NCBI RefSeq assembly: GCF_019703875.1
Contig: NZ_AP024110.1
Span: 2,232,001-2,296,000, forward strand
From: Methyloradius palustris
GTDB taxonomy: Bacteria; Pseudomonadota; Gammaproteobacteria; Burkholderiales; Methylophilaceae
DNA: 64,000 nt
Reading direction: 5' to 3'
In this document: one piece after another, positions 52,461 to 61,680 of the stretch
Layout: every line of letters starts with the position of its first letter
Position numbering within the stretch: the stretch's first letter is position 1
The notes under the pieces: generated by a model
What the model was told of the DNA's origin: nothing
What the model saw: only the letters and a program-made list of their open reading frames with translations
Databases searched by the model: none
Position numbers and translations under genes: made by a program

Positions 52461-52718
52461 TTAAGATGGGATGATATTAACCAGTTTACGGCGCAAAGCA
52501 CCTTTAACCGTGAAAGCTACTTTACCATCTACTTTTGCAAACAAGGTGTGGTCTTTACCCATACCGACGTTTTCGCCTGCATGCATACGGGTACCACGTT
52601 GACGAACAATGATGCTGCCAGCTGAAATCACTTGCTCACCAAACGCTTTAACACCTAAACGTTGTGAGTGTGAATCGCGACCGTTGCGGGAGCTACCGCC
52701 TGCTTTTTTGTGTGCCAT
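52461..52718 (-). CDS. rpmA: 50S ribosomal protein L27
   Basis: 85 residues beginning MAHKKAGGSSRNGRDSHSQRLG, the invariant L27 start whose tail reaches the peptidyl transferase centre, with IIVRQRGTRMHAGENVGMGKDHTLFA following. No Firmicute-type cleavable N-extension is present. It lies 32 bases after rplU. Confidence 0.97.
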   Translation of the reverse strand: MAHKKAGGSSRNGRDSHSQRLGVKAFGEQVISAGSIIVRQRGTRMHAGENVGMGKDHTLFAKVDGKVAFTVKGALRRKLVNIIPS

Positions 52719-52750
52719 TTCGAGTCCTTTATTTAGTCAATCTGCTTTAA

Positions 52751-53119
52751 TTAAGCAGTTGCTTCTGTTTTTGCTGCCTTAGCGGCTTTGGCTGGCTTAG
52801 CTGCTGTGCTAGCACCAAGTTCACCAATTTGGATTTCAGTATAAGACTGACGATGACCTTGGGTTTTACGATAGTGCTTACGGCGACGGAACTTAAAGAT
52901 CATCACTTTATCGCCACGACCATGCGAAACCACGGTTGCTTGCACAGTTGCGCCAGCAATCAGAGGTGCACCAATGGTGACATTATCGCCATCAGCCAGC
53001 ATCAATACTTGGTCAAGGGTAACGCTGCTACCAACTTCACCGATTAATTTTTCAACCTTAAGCTTTAAGCCAGAGGTTACGCGGTATTGCTTACCGCCCG
53101 TTTTAATTACTGCGTACAT
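52751..53119 (-). CDS. rplU: 50S ribosomal protein L21
   Basis: 122 residues. The first 103 match the usual L21 (MYAVIKTGGKQYRV ... FKFRRRKHYRKTQGHRQ). The remaining ones form an Ala/Lys tail (AAKPAKAAKAAKTEATA) absent from the E. coli protein. First gene of the rplU-rpmA pair, with its own good promoter. Confidence 0.96.
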   Translation of the reverse strand: MYAVIKTGGKQYRVTSGLKLKVEKLIGEVGSSVTLDQVLMLADGDNVTIGAPLIAGATVQATVVSHGRGDKVMIFKFRRRKHYRKTQGHRQSYTEIQIGELGASTAAKPAKAAKAAKTEATA

Positions 53120-53157
53120 GTTCAGCCTCGTTCGCTACACATTCAAATGAATCAAGC

Positions 53158-53185
53158 ATTATACGGATAATTCAATTCTAAGCAA
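53158..53185 (-). promoter_or_regulatory. rplU-rpmA promoter
   Basis: On the minus strand TTGCTT, 16 bases, then a perfect TATAAT, about 40 bases before the rplU ATG. Confidence 0.6.
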
Positions 53186-53381
53186 ACCAAAATATGCGGA
53201 TTTTCTAACATAATCAATGCATATCCCAGACCCCGTGCCGCCTTAAGCGAGATATGGGCAAAATCGATGCTTAACAAGCCGGCAATTAAGGCTATATATA
53301 ATGATGACTAGATCATGATGAGTACAAGCCTTGCCTGTTGCTCTATGTTAAAATTATTGCAATTTCTTCTGGTAGATTTTT

Positions 53382-54350
53382 GTGTCCTCAGCTTTTAATC
53401 AAGCCTGTATTGCCGCAGACATGGAAGCGGTTGATGCGGTCATTCGCGCCTCCCTTCATTCTGATGTGGCACTTGTTAATCAAGTGGCCAATTACATTAT
53501 ACATAGCGGTGGCAAGCGTTTAAGACCCGCACTCGTGCTGCTATCTGCAGGTGTCTTCGGCAAAATAAATCCCCAACATCATTCACTAGCTGCAGTGGTT
53601 GAGTTCATCCACACCGCGACCTTGTTGCATGATGACGTTGTTGATGAGTCTTCAAAACGCCGTGGACGTGCTACCGCAAATACCCTGTTTGGGAATGCTG
53701 CGAGCGTATTGGTGGGAGATTTCATCTATTCACGTGCTTTTCAGATGATGGTCAGTGTGCAAAATATGCGCGTGATGGAAGTGTTGGCAGAAGCCACCAA
53801 CATCATTGCCGAAGGTGAAGTATTGCAACTGCTCAATGTGCATGATGCCGATGTCACTGATGAAGCTTATCTCAAAGTGATCCACTACAAAACGGCCAAA
53901 CTGTTTGAAGCAGCCACTCGACTCGGCGCAATTATCTGCAATGCCACAGAGCAAGATGAGCAAGCACTTGCAGAGTACGGCATGCGTTTAGGCACTGCAT
54001 TTCAGCTGATTGATGACGTGCTGGATTTCAGTGGCGACTCAACAGAAATCGGCAAGAATCTTGGTGATGATCTAGCGGAAGGTAAACCGACACTGCCCTT
54101 ACTATATGCAATGCGCCAAGGTACCGAAGCAGAGCGCGCTGTCATTCGTAACGCGATTGAGCATGGCGGCCTTGAACAGCTAGACGCTGTGATGCAAGCT
54201 GTCCATGAAACAGGGGCTTTGGAACACGTAAGAAAAGTTGCTCAAAATGAGGCTGAGATTGGTTGCGCAGCAATTGCGCATCTGCCTCACTCGGAGTTTC
54301 ATCAAGCGCTGATTGATTTAGCCAGCTTCGCAGTACAGCGAAACTCTTGA
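53382..54350 (+). CDS. ispB: Polyprenyl (octaprenyl-type) diphosphate synthase
   Basis: Trans-prenyltransferase of 322 residues making the ubiquinone side chain. The first Asp-rich motif is LLHDDVVDESSKRRG and the second is QLIDDVLDFSGD; GGKRLRPALVLLSAG is the IPP-binding region. The chain length (C40 or other) cannot be read from the sequence with certainty. It starts at a GTG (53382). Divergent from rplU, as is typical for ispB-rplU-rpmA-obgE in proteobacteria. Confidence 0.92.
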   Translation: MSSAFNQACIAADMEAVDAVIRASLHSDVALVNQVANYIIHSGGKRLRPALVLLSAGVFGKINPQHHSLAAVVEFIHTATLLHDDVVDESSKRRGRATANTLFGNAASVLVGDFIYSRAFQMMVSVQNMRVMEVLAEATNIIAEGEVLQLLNVHDADVTDEAYLKVIHYKTAKLFEAATRLGAIICNATEQDEQALAEYGMRLGTAFQLIDDVLDFSGDSTEIGKNLGDDLAEGKPTLPLLYAMRQGTEAERAVIRNAIEHGGLEQLDAVMQAVHETGALEHVRKVAQNEAEIGCAAIAHLPHSEFHQALIDLASFAVQRNS

Positions 54351-54356
54351 CGCTAA

Positions 54357-54707
54357 TTAATTCAGCGTAATAAGCTCGCCGCTGTCAGCGCGATAGTAGC
54401 TGAGGTGAGCACATTCACTGGTTGCTGTGGTCAGTGCGCCTTCAAATATTGCGCGTCCATCTACATCCACCACAGCATAGCCAGTGTGGTACAAAGTGAC
54501 TTCCGCATTTTGACGACCCTGACGCATGGCAAAGGTCATATAGGCATCATCTTCCTGCTCATCGTAGACCTGCCAATCATCACGGCCTGTCAATTGAGAC
54601 ATCCATGCAGGTAAATCCACCTCAACTCGGCAAACCACTGGCGTATCCCAAGATTGTTGCTGGCTAATCTGGATCGCGTCTGCATGAAGATTTTCGCTGT
54701 TAATCAC
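54357..54707 (-). CDS. Small cytoplasmic protein of unknown function
   Basis: 116 residues, acidic, no signal or membrane segment, unrecognised. The visible core is WDTPVVCRVEVDLPAWMSQL, YMTFAMRQGRQNAEVTLYHTGYAVVDVDG and a C-terminal YYRADSGELITLN, suggesting a small mixed alpha/beta fold. The GTG start (54705-54707) is backed by AAAGGA six bases upstream. It is convergent with ispB (6-base gap) and divergent from pilD. Confidence 0.75.
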   Translation of the reverse strand: MINSENLHADAIQISQQQSWDTPVVCRVEVDLPAWMSQLTGRDDWQVYDEQEDDAYMTFAMRQGRQNAEVTLYHTGYAVVDVDGRAIFEGALTTATSECAHLSYYRADSGELITLN

Positions 54708-54835
54708 TTGCTATCCTTTCAAAGGTTTGTCACAGCTTTAATTGGTGCCTGTTTTGCATAATTCAAGCGGCATACTTTATTGCCATACTTATATATCGGT
54801 GCGATGATGACAAAAGTTTAATGAATTGAGAAAAA

Positions 54836-55718
54836 ATGCCAGATTTTATTGTTGACCTTGTCGAGCTGTTCAAAGAAATGCCGACTCTATTCATTATTTT
54901 TTCGGTCACTTTCGGACTCATGGTTGGCAGTTTTTTGAATGTTGTCATTTATCGTTTGCCACGCATGATGGAGCTTGAATGGCAGCGCAATTGCGCCGAG
55001 TTACAAGGCCAAGAGAATCAATCATCCGCAACTGAGCCAACAGTAAGTCCTAAATTCAATTTGGTAGTACCGCGCTCCGCATGCCCCAGCTGTGGCCATA
55101 AAATTACCGCACTTGAAAACATCCCGATCCTCAGTTTTTTGTTTCTAAAAGCCAAATGTAGCGGATGCAAAGCTCCCATCAGCATTCGTTACCCACTGGT
55201 TGAATTATTCACAGGGGTATTAATAGGATTAGTCAGCTGGAAATTTGGTTACTCAAGTGCCGCATTCGCAGCCTGGATATTCTGTTTTGCTTTAATCGCA
55301 TTAAGCTTTATTGACTTAGACACATTTCTTTTGCCAGACAGCATTACGCTACCATTGCTATGGATTGGCATTCTGTTTAACTTGAATGGTGGCTTTACCG
55401 ATATTCACTCTTCGATTGTCGGCGCAGCAGCTGGTTACCTCAGCCTATGGTCGGTATATTGGCTATTCAAGCTAGTCACAGGCAAAGAAGGCATGGGCTA
55501 TGGTGACTTCAAATTGCTGGCCGCGATTGGCGCGTGGTTTGGCTGGCAATTACTGCCTGCTTTCATCAATCGCGGGGTCAATCATCGGCATCGGTATGAT
55601 TTTATTGGCCAAACATGGGCGCAATGTGCCGATTCCGTTTGGGCCCTATTTGGCCCTTGGCGGTATTGCCGCTCTGTTCTTTGGGCCACAGCTCGCAAGA
55701 TTATATTTAGGAGGTTGA
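54836..55718 (+). pseudogene. pilD: Prepilin peptidase PilD, frameshifted
   Basis: Type IV prepilin leader peptidase/N-methyltransferase. The first 240 or so codons look functional: GSFLNVVIYRLPRMME, the zinc-type CPSCGH...CSGC pair, first catalytic Asp in FIDLDTFLLPD and second in GYGDFKLL. Near 55556-55570, after GAWFGWQLLP, the frame shifts by +1. The true C-terminus (LLSSIAGSIIGIGMILL ... NVPIPFGPYLALGG) continues in another frame to a TGA at 55716-55718, while the original frame runs on as nonsense into coaE. The repaired length of about 295 residues fits the family. The strong AGGAGG for coaE lies in the pilD tail. Confidence 0.85.
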
Positions 55719-55721
55719 GTC

Positions 55722-56330
55722 ATGTATGTCATTGCATTAACTGGTGGTATTGGTGCTGGTAAAAGTGAAGCCGCAAAAATATTTGCCTCTTTGGGCATAC
55801 CTATTGTCGATGTGGATGTGATTTCGCGACAACTCACCACCGCAGGCCACCCAGTCATGACCAAAATAGCAGACGCTTTTGGTAGAGACTTTGTGACTGC
55901 CGATGGCGCACTTAATCGCCCTGCCATGCGCGAACGTATTTTTGCTGTTGATGCAGATCGCAAAAAATTAGAATCCATATTGCACCCTGTAATTCACGAA
56001 AAAGCCTTACAGGAACTTGATAAACATCGCGACGCGCCTTATCAAGTCTTGGCGATTCCACTGTTTTTTGAGACCAATCGCTACAGCGGCGTCGTCAAAC
56101 GTACATTGCTGGTAGATTGCGAAGAGGCTCAGCAAATCAGCCGTACCATGCAACGTAGCGGTATGACTGAATCGACTGTACGCTCGATTATTGCATCACA
56201 GGCTTCACGTAGTTATCGACGCGCGTTGGCAAACGATATCATCGACAATACGGGCACTTTTGAAGAGCTCGCAGAAAAGGTCAAAGAAAAGCATGAAAAA
56301 TATATGCAAGCTTGCGTGGATAGTGAATAA
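55722..56330 (+). CDS. coaE: Dephospho-CoA kinase
   Basis: Last step of coenzyme A synthesis. The 202-residue protein has the P-loop LTGGIGAGKSEAAKIF, VDVDVISRQLT, LHPVIHEKAL and PLFFETNRY in the expected order. TTAGGAGG nine bases upstream, inside the end of pilD, is a near-ideal ribosome site. pilD-coaE-zapD-yacG is a conserved order in beta- and gammaproteobacteria. Confidence 0.95.
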   Translation: MYVIALTGGIGAGKSEAAKIFASLGIPIVDVDVISRQLTTAGHPVMTKIADAFGRDFVTADGALNRPAMRERIFAVDADRKKLESILHPVIHEKALQELDKHRDAPYQVLAIPLFFETNRYSGVVKRTLLVDCEEAQQISRTMQRSGMTESTVRSIIASQASRSYRRALANDIIDNTGTFEELAEKVKEKHEKYMQACVDSE

Positions 56331-56377
56331 ATCCCATAATCTAGTGCTATATCAACAAGCAAAGTAAGCGCCCGCAC

Positions 56378-57136
56378 GTGCCAAGCTACGACTACCCCTT
56401 CAACGAACGTATCAGGACGCTACTGCGCCTTGAAGACTTATTCTCAAAAGTCTTGTTCAACGTTGAAGCTGGCCATGAATTCAACCATCACTGTGCCCTG
56501 CTATCTATATTCCAGATACTGGATGTGATTGATCGCGCCGAACTCAAGGCAGACTTGTTACAAGAATTAGACCGCCAAAAAATAGTGATGAATGGGCTAC
56601 TCGGTAACCCTTCGATTGCAGAAAATGTGTTGCGCAACGTCATCAGTGAAATTGAGACGACTTCATTAGCATTGCGCAGTAACGCCATCAAGCTTGGGCA
56701 AACATTGCGCGATAACGAATGGCTGATGAGTATCAAGCAACGCGCAGGTATTCCAGGTGGCGTATGTGAATTTGATTTACCGTCTTACCACTTCTGGCTA
56801 GGGCTTGATGCGGATAGGCGCAAGGACGACTTTGATATTTGGCTGAAACCCCTGCTACCTATTTGTGATGGCCTGCGGATTATCTTGCAGATTTTAAGAG
56901 GTAGCGGTGTCACTACTAACCTAGTAGCCTTTAACGGGGCTTATCAGCAAATGCTGGGTGGCACAAAACCAGCGCAGATGTTGAGAGTTGAGTTGAGCGA
57001 TGATGACAAATGTTTCCCTGAAGTCAGCGCTAACAAATATGCGATTAATATTCGCTTCAACAAACTAGATTTCACCGAACGACCGAAACAATGCGATGTG
57101 GACGTTAAATTTACGCTCACATTGTGCAATCTCTGA
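56378..57136 (+). CDS. zapD: Cell-division protein ZapD
   Basis: Cytoplasmic protein that cross-links FtsZ filaments. The 252-residue protein begins YDYPFNERIRTLLRLEDLF, the characteristic ZapD start, with GIPGGVCEFDLPSYHFWL in the middle and a beta-rich C-terminus ending VDVKFTLTLCNL. It starts at a GTG (56378). Flanked by coaE and yacG as in E. coli. Confidence 0.94.
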   Translation: MPSYDYPFNERIRTLLRLEDLFSKVLFNVEAGHEFNHHCALLSIFQILDVIDRAELKADLLQELDRQKIVMNGLLGNPSIAENVLRNVISEIETTSLALRSNAIKLGQTLRDNEWLMSIKQRAGIPGGVCEFDLPSYHFWLGLDADRRKDDFDIWLKPLLPICDGLRIILQILRGSGVTTNLVAFNGAYQQMLGGTKPAQMLRVELSDDDKCFPEVSANKYAINIRFNKLDFTERPKQCDVDVKFTLTLCNL

Positions 57137-57162
57137 TTAAACCTTTAAGTCTTATATCCATC

Positions 57163-57363
57163 ATGCAATCCCAATTAAAACTCGCTAAACAACGTATCGT
57201 TACCTGCCCACAATGTAGCGGCCCTTCAGTGTTCAGCCCAGAAAATACTTATCGGCCATTTTGCTCAGAACGCTGCAAACTGATTGATTTGGGGCAGTGG
57301 GCGACAGAAAGCTATACCATCGCAGAGCCAATTAAACCTGGCGACTTAGATATGCTGGATTAG
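57163..57363 (+). CDS. yacG: DNA gyrase inhibitor YacG
   Basis: Small zinc protein of 66 residues with the four-cysteine site VTCPQCSG ... PFCSERCKLIDLGQW. In E. coli it binds GyrB and blocks DNA binding. I chose the ATG at 57163; an upstream in-frame GTG (57124) overlaps zapD and would add 13 residues unlike the family. No good Shine-Dalgarno precedes either. Confidence 0.92.
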   Translation: MQSQLKLAKQRIVTCPQCSGPSVFSPENTYRPFCSERCKLIDLGQWATESYTIAEPIKPGDLDMLD

Positions 57364-57404
57364 TTTAATGACCGCTCAATAAGTTAAAGCAAAGGCTAAC
57401 AACC

Positions 57405-57887
57405 ATGAAAAACTTGATGCAATCCGTAGTTATAACAATCGCAGCCATGGCATTCTCAGCGACGGTTTCAATGGCTGCCGAGCAGAACGACCCCTCTATT
57501 AACGTACATCAAGCATGGGCTCGTGCCACAGCACCAGGGCAAGATGTCGGGGCGGCTTATCTGATGATCGTTAGCAAAAAAGACATTACCTTAGTCAACA
57601 TCACCACAGATGCCGCAGAACATACGCAGATTCATAGCATGACCATGGACAATGGCGTGATGAAAATGCGCGAACTCGAATCACTCGCCATACCTGCGGG
57701 TAAGATGGTCAACCTTGCGCCTGGTGGCATGCACCTGATGTTAATGGGGTTGAAAAAGCCATTAAAAGTGGGCGGGCAATTGGCGCTGACTTTGCAGTTT
57801 AAAGACAATGCGGGCAAGCTAAGTAGCGTAAATATTCAAGCGCCTATTCAGGCTGGCGTAACCGAGCCTGACCACCACTCGATGTAA
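57405..57887 (+). CDS. Periplasmic copper chaperone PCu(A)C
   Basis: 160 residues with a signal peptide (VVITIAAMAFSATVSMA) and the cupredoxin-like DUF461 fold. The copper site is visible as HSMTMDNGVMKMREL and, about 30 residues on, PGGMHLMLMGL, fitting the HxM...M...HxM ligand pattern. A His/Met-bearing tail (EPDHHSM) may add a weak metal site. PCu(A)C delivers Cu(I) to cytochrome oxidase, often together with Sco. Its 3' end overlaps the convergent membrane-protein gene by 44 bases. Confidence 0.92.
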   Translation: MKNLMQSVVITIAAMAFSATVSMAAEQNDPSINVHQAWARATAPGQDVGAAYLMIVSKKDITLVNITTDAAEHTQIHSMTMDNGVMKMRELESLAIPAGKMVNLAPGGMHLMLMGLKKPLKVGGQLALTLQFKDNAGKLSSVNIQAPIQAGVTEPDHHSM

Positions 57888-58320
57888 ATGAAAGCTGATA
57901 ACGCTTGGTTGCGTGCGGCTTTGTGATCTCAATATCAACCAGCCAATCACTTCGAGATTGCACACAAATCGGCAAGATGATTTCTGCAATCCAATTTTCT
58001 GGAGATTGCTGTAGAAATCGATAGCGATTCAAGCCCATCTGCATCCCTACCATCGCAAAACTAGCAGAGACACCCTGCGCATCAACGGTTTGTAAGTACA
58101 AATGGAATGGTTGCATGACCTGTGGTTGGCGATCAAACCTAATGTGTACGTCATCAACATCACAACCACGTACTAAATCATCACAGGTCACATGCTCAAT
58201 CGGCACATCGTTGAATGCAGCCCGAGAATATTGTGATTGCACATAATAAACTGCGACTAGTGCAAAAATGAGTAAGCAGCAGGCCGCAGCTTTAACTACC
58301 CACTTCAGTCGATTAGTCAT
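57844..58320 (-). CDS. Membrane-anchored periplasmic protein with Met/Cys motif, unknown function
   Basis: 158 residues from the ATG at 58318-58320, which overlaps the Nudix-ThiE stop by eight bases. One N-terminal transmembrane helix (AACCLLIFALVAVYYV) precedes a beta-rich domain with HVTCDDLVRGC (possible disulfide or metal pair), MVGMQMGLNRYRFLQ and LPICVQSRSDWLVDIEI. The MxMGxNRY plus LPxCV pattern is what I recall from hypothetical proteins beside Sco/PCu(A)C genes. Together with its tail-to-tail overlap with PCu(A)C this suggests a role in copper handling or oxidase assembly, but that is inference. Confidence 0.75.
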   Translation of the reverse strand: MTNRLKWVVKAAACCLLIFALVAVYYVQSQYSRAAFNDVPIEHVTCDDLVRGCDVDDVHIRFDRQPQVMQPFHLYLQTVDAQGVSASFAMVGMQMGLNRYRFLQQSPENWIAEIILPICVQSRSDWLVDIEITKPHATKRYQLSFTSSGGQARLRQPE

Positions 58321-59266
58321 TGCCTGATATCCAAGCAGCACGCTGCATTGCAATACCATGCGCACCATGTTGCCATGCAGTCAATAAATGTTCCTGCTGC
58401 ATGCCGCCAAGGGCATAGACTGGCAAAGGATAATCAACGAGATAATTGCTAAAAGATGCCCAACCCAGAGTATCAGCATCAGGATGGCTTTGCGTTGCTA
58501 ATACTGGAGATAGCAGCACAAAATCCAATCCAAGTTGCTTCGCGTGCGCCAATTCCAGCTCATTGTGGCATGAAGCGCCAAAAATCATGCCCTCTGGCTT
58601 AGTCTGCATTTGCATCAACTGATGGCTATTGATCTGCACGCCATCCGCCTCTAATGCCTGCGCTAACTCAACATCTGAATTCAGTAACACTTTAGCGCCA
58701 TAAGGTTTTGCCAGCGCAATCACTTTGCTGGCAAACGTTCTTAGCGCTGCTTCAGATAGCTGTTTTTCGCGCACCTGTATCATTCGCAACTCCTTATCAA
58801 GTGCGGTTTGCAGGCGTTCAAAAAAGACTGCCTCACCAAGCTCTTGCATATTGGTAATCGCATACACATCGGGCAAACAAAGCGCACTCAGGATAGGTGC
58901 ATTAGCAGGTAACATGGGGCTGACATTAAGGCCGTAAGGATATTGCCATGACAATATCTGCCCCTCGCAACCTTGTGGCTCACCCGACCAATCACGTACC
59001 ATAAAAAAATGCAGATTTACCTGGCGCTCGGGATAATCAAAACTTCGGGTAAGCCATGGATAGGCTGCTAAGACTTCAATCCCTAGCTCTTCTTGCAATT
59101 CGCGCTTCAATGCAGCTAACGCACTTTCCCCTTGTTCGATCTTGCCGCCTGGAAACTCCCACCAGCCAGCCCACGGCTTACCTTCTGGACGTTGCGCCAG
59201 CAACACCTGCCCATCTGCTCGCCGCAAAACTCCTACGGCGGCGTCTACCGTTTGCCGTGTACTCAA
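58313..59266 (-). CDS. Nudix hydrolase fused to a thiamine-phosphate-synthase-like domain
   Basis: 317 residues. The N-terminal half is a MutT-type Nudix domain with a complete Nudix box (GKIEQGESALAALKRELQEELGI), likely hydrolysing 8-oxo-dGTP or similar. The C-terminal half (about 135-315) has the ThiE/TenI barrel: RMIQVREKQLSEAAL, VLLNSDVELAQALEADGVQI, FVLLSPVLATQSHP and VYALGGM. The usual ThiE VHLGQxD loop reads VQINSHQL, so synthase activity is doubtful. Such fusions are known in proteobacteria. It overlaps the DUF815 gene by four bases and the next gene by eight. Confidence 0.9.
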   Translation of the reverse strand: MSTRQTVDAAVGVLRRADGQVLLAQRPEGKPWAGWWEFPGGKIEQGESALAALKRELQEELGIEVLAAYPWLTRSFDYPERQVNLHFFMVRDWSGEPQGCEGQILSWQYPYGLNVSPMLPANAPILSALCLPDVYAITNMQELGEAVFFERLQTALDKELRMIQVREKQLSEAALRTFASKVIALAKPYGAKVLLNSDVELAQALEADGVQINSHQLMQMQTKPEGMIFGASCHNELELAHAKQLGLDFVLLSPVLATQSHPDADTLGWASFSNYLVDYPLPVYALGGMQQEHLLTAWQHGAHGIAMQRAAWISGND

Positions 59267-60189
59267 GTCGTTTGTTTCTTTGCTGTTTTAGTAGCTGTTT
59301 TCTTATTCAGCTTTTTGGCTAATCCAGTACGGCCTGCATAGTCACGCGCAAACTGGTAAGCCACACGGCCGCTACGTGCGCCGCGCGTATGCGAGAATGA
59401 AAGTGCGGACTGGCGGATTTCATCCGTCATCTTCTTGATGCCATAATGCTTGAGCCATTGCTCTGCCACGCGCAGATATTCATCTTGGTCAAACGCATAA
59501 AATGAAAGCCAGAGGCCAAAACGTTCGGAGAGCGAAACCTTTTCTTCCGTGGTATCGCCTGGGCGGATTTCCTCACCCACGTACTGCGTCTCAAGATTTT
59601 CAGACATGAATTCGGGCATCAGGTGGCGACGATTAGAAGTCGCATACACCAGCACGTTATCGGAGGTAGCAGAAATGGAGCCATCTAATACAACTTTCAG
59701 GGATTTATAGCCTGGGTCATTTGCCTCAAAAGACAGGTCATCACAAAATATAATAAAGTGCTCTGGACGATTTCTTAGCTGAGACACAATCTCTGCAAGT
59801 GCCACCAAATCCTGCTTATCTACTTCGACCAAACGCAGGCCGTCCTTAGCGAATTTACCAAGCACTGCTTTGACCAGTGAAGATTTACCCGTGCCACGTG
59901 CGCCCGTTAATAGCACATTATTAGCGGGCAATCCGTTTACAAATTGTTCAGTGTTGCGAACAATTTCAGCTTTTTGTTCGTCTATATTGCAAATATCGTC
60001 CAACTGAATCATGTGCGGATGCGGCACCGCTTGCAGATAGCCATGTCGGGCATTGTTTGCCTGGCCACTATTCACCCAGCGCCATGCAGTAGCAGACCAA
60101 TCTGTCTCAACTGGTGAAGGCGGCAACAAAGCATCTAGGCGTGCAATGAGAGATTCAGCGCGACTAATTAATTGTTCAAATTTTTTCAT
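59263..60189 (-). CDS. AAA-type ATPase, DUF815 family
   Basis: 308 residues with Walker A LLTGARGTGKSSLVKAVL (about residue 95), Walker B FIIFCDDLSFE and a YATSNRRHLMPEFM sensor segment, all typical of the DUF815 family. The C-terminus ends in a Lys/Thr-rich tail (LNKKTATKTAKKQTT). The cellular role of this family is not established. It lies between argJ (62-base gap) and the Nudix-ThiE gene (4-base overlap), a common order in betaproteobacteria. Confidence 0.9.
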   Translation of the reverse strand: MKKFEQLISRAESLIARLDALLPPSPVETDWSATAWRWVNSGQANNARHGYLQAVPHPHMIQLDDICNIDEQKAEIVRNTEQFVNGLPANNVLLTGARGTGKSSLVKAVLGKFAKDGLRLVEVDKQDLVALAEIVSQLRNRPEHFIIFCDDLSFEANDPGYKSLKVVLDGSISATSDNVLVYATSNRRHLMPEFMSENLETQYVGEEIRPGDTTEEKVSLSERFGLWLSFYAFDQDEYLRVAEQWLKHYGIKKMTDEIRQSALSFSHTRGARSGRVAYQFARDYAGRTGLAKKLNKKTATKTAKKQTT

Positions 60190-60251
60190 TTTTAGAACTA
60201 CCCACCATTATTTTTGCAACGAACATCAAGACGGCTTATTAAGTGCGATGC

Positions 60252-61487
<1,236 letters not shown>

Positions 61488-61574
61488 AATGGGCTCTCAA
61501 CAAACGAACAAAGATAAGATTTTACCCCATTCATTCTTCATCACCGCATTCATATGGCTACTGAATGTGAAAGG

Positions 61575-61602
61575 TTGACATTAGGGCATGCTGTGGTACT
61601 GT
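61575..61602 (+). promoter_or_regulatory. Possible promoter for the secretion ATPase gene
   Basis: A perfect TTGACA is followed after 16 bases by TACTGT, a poor -10, about 80 bases before the ATG. TATAAA at 61611-61616 is an alternative -10 without a good -35. Confidence 0.35.
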
Positions 61603-61680
61603 TTTGGCTATATAAAATTTCTTGAATAACAGACGCTTATGTCACCACAAGCGCTAAATCCGCAACCATTAAGGTAGCTA

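Noticed and set aside
53281..53300. TATATATAATG stretch before ispB as a promoter
   Set aside because: The -10-like sequence has no -35 at proper spacing (TTAACA is 20 bp away), so it is not listed as a feature.
53338..53523. Alternative frame upstream of and across the start of ispB
   Set aside because: No family features; the ispB frame contains all prenyltransferase motifs.
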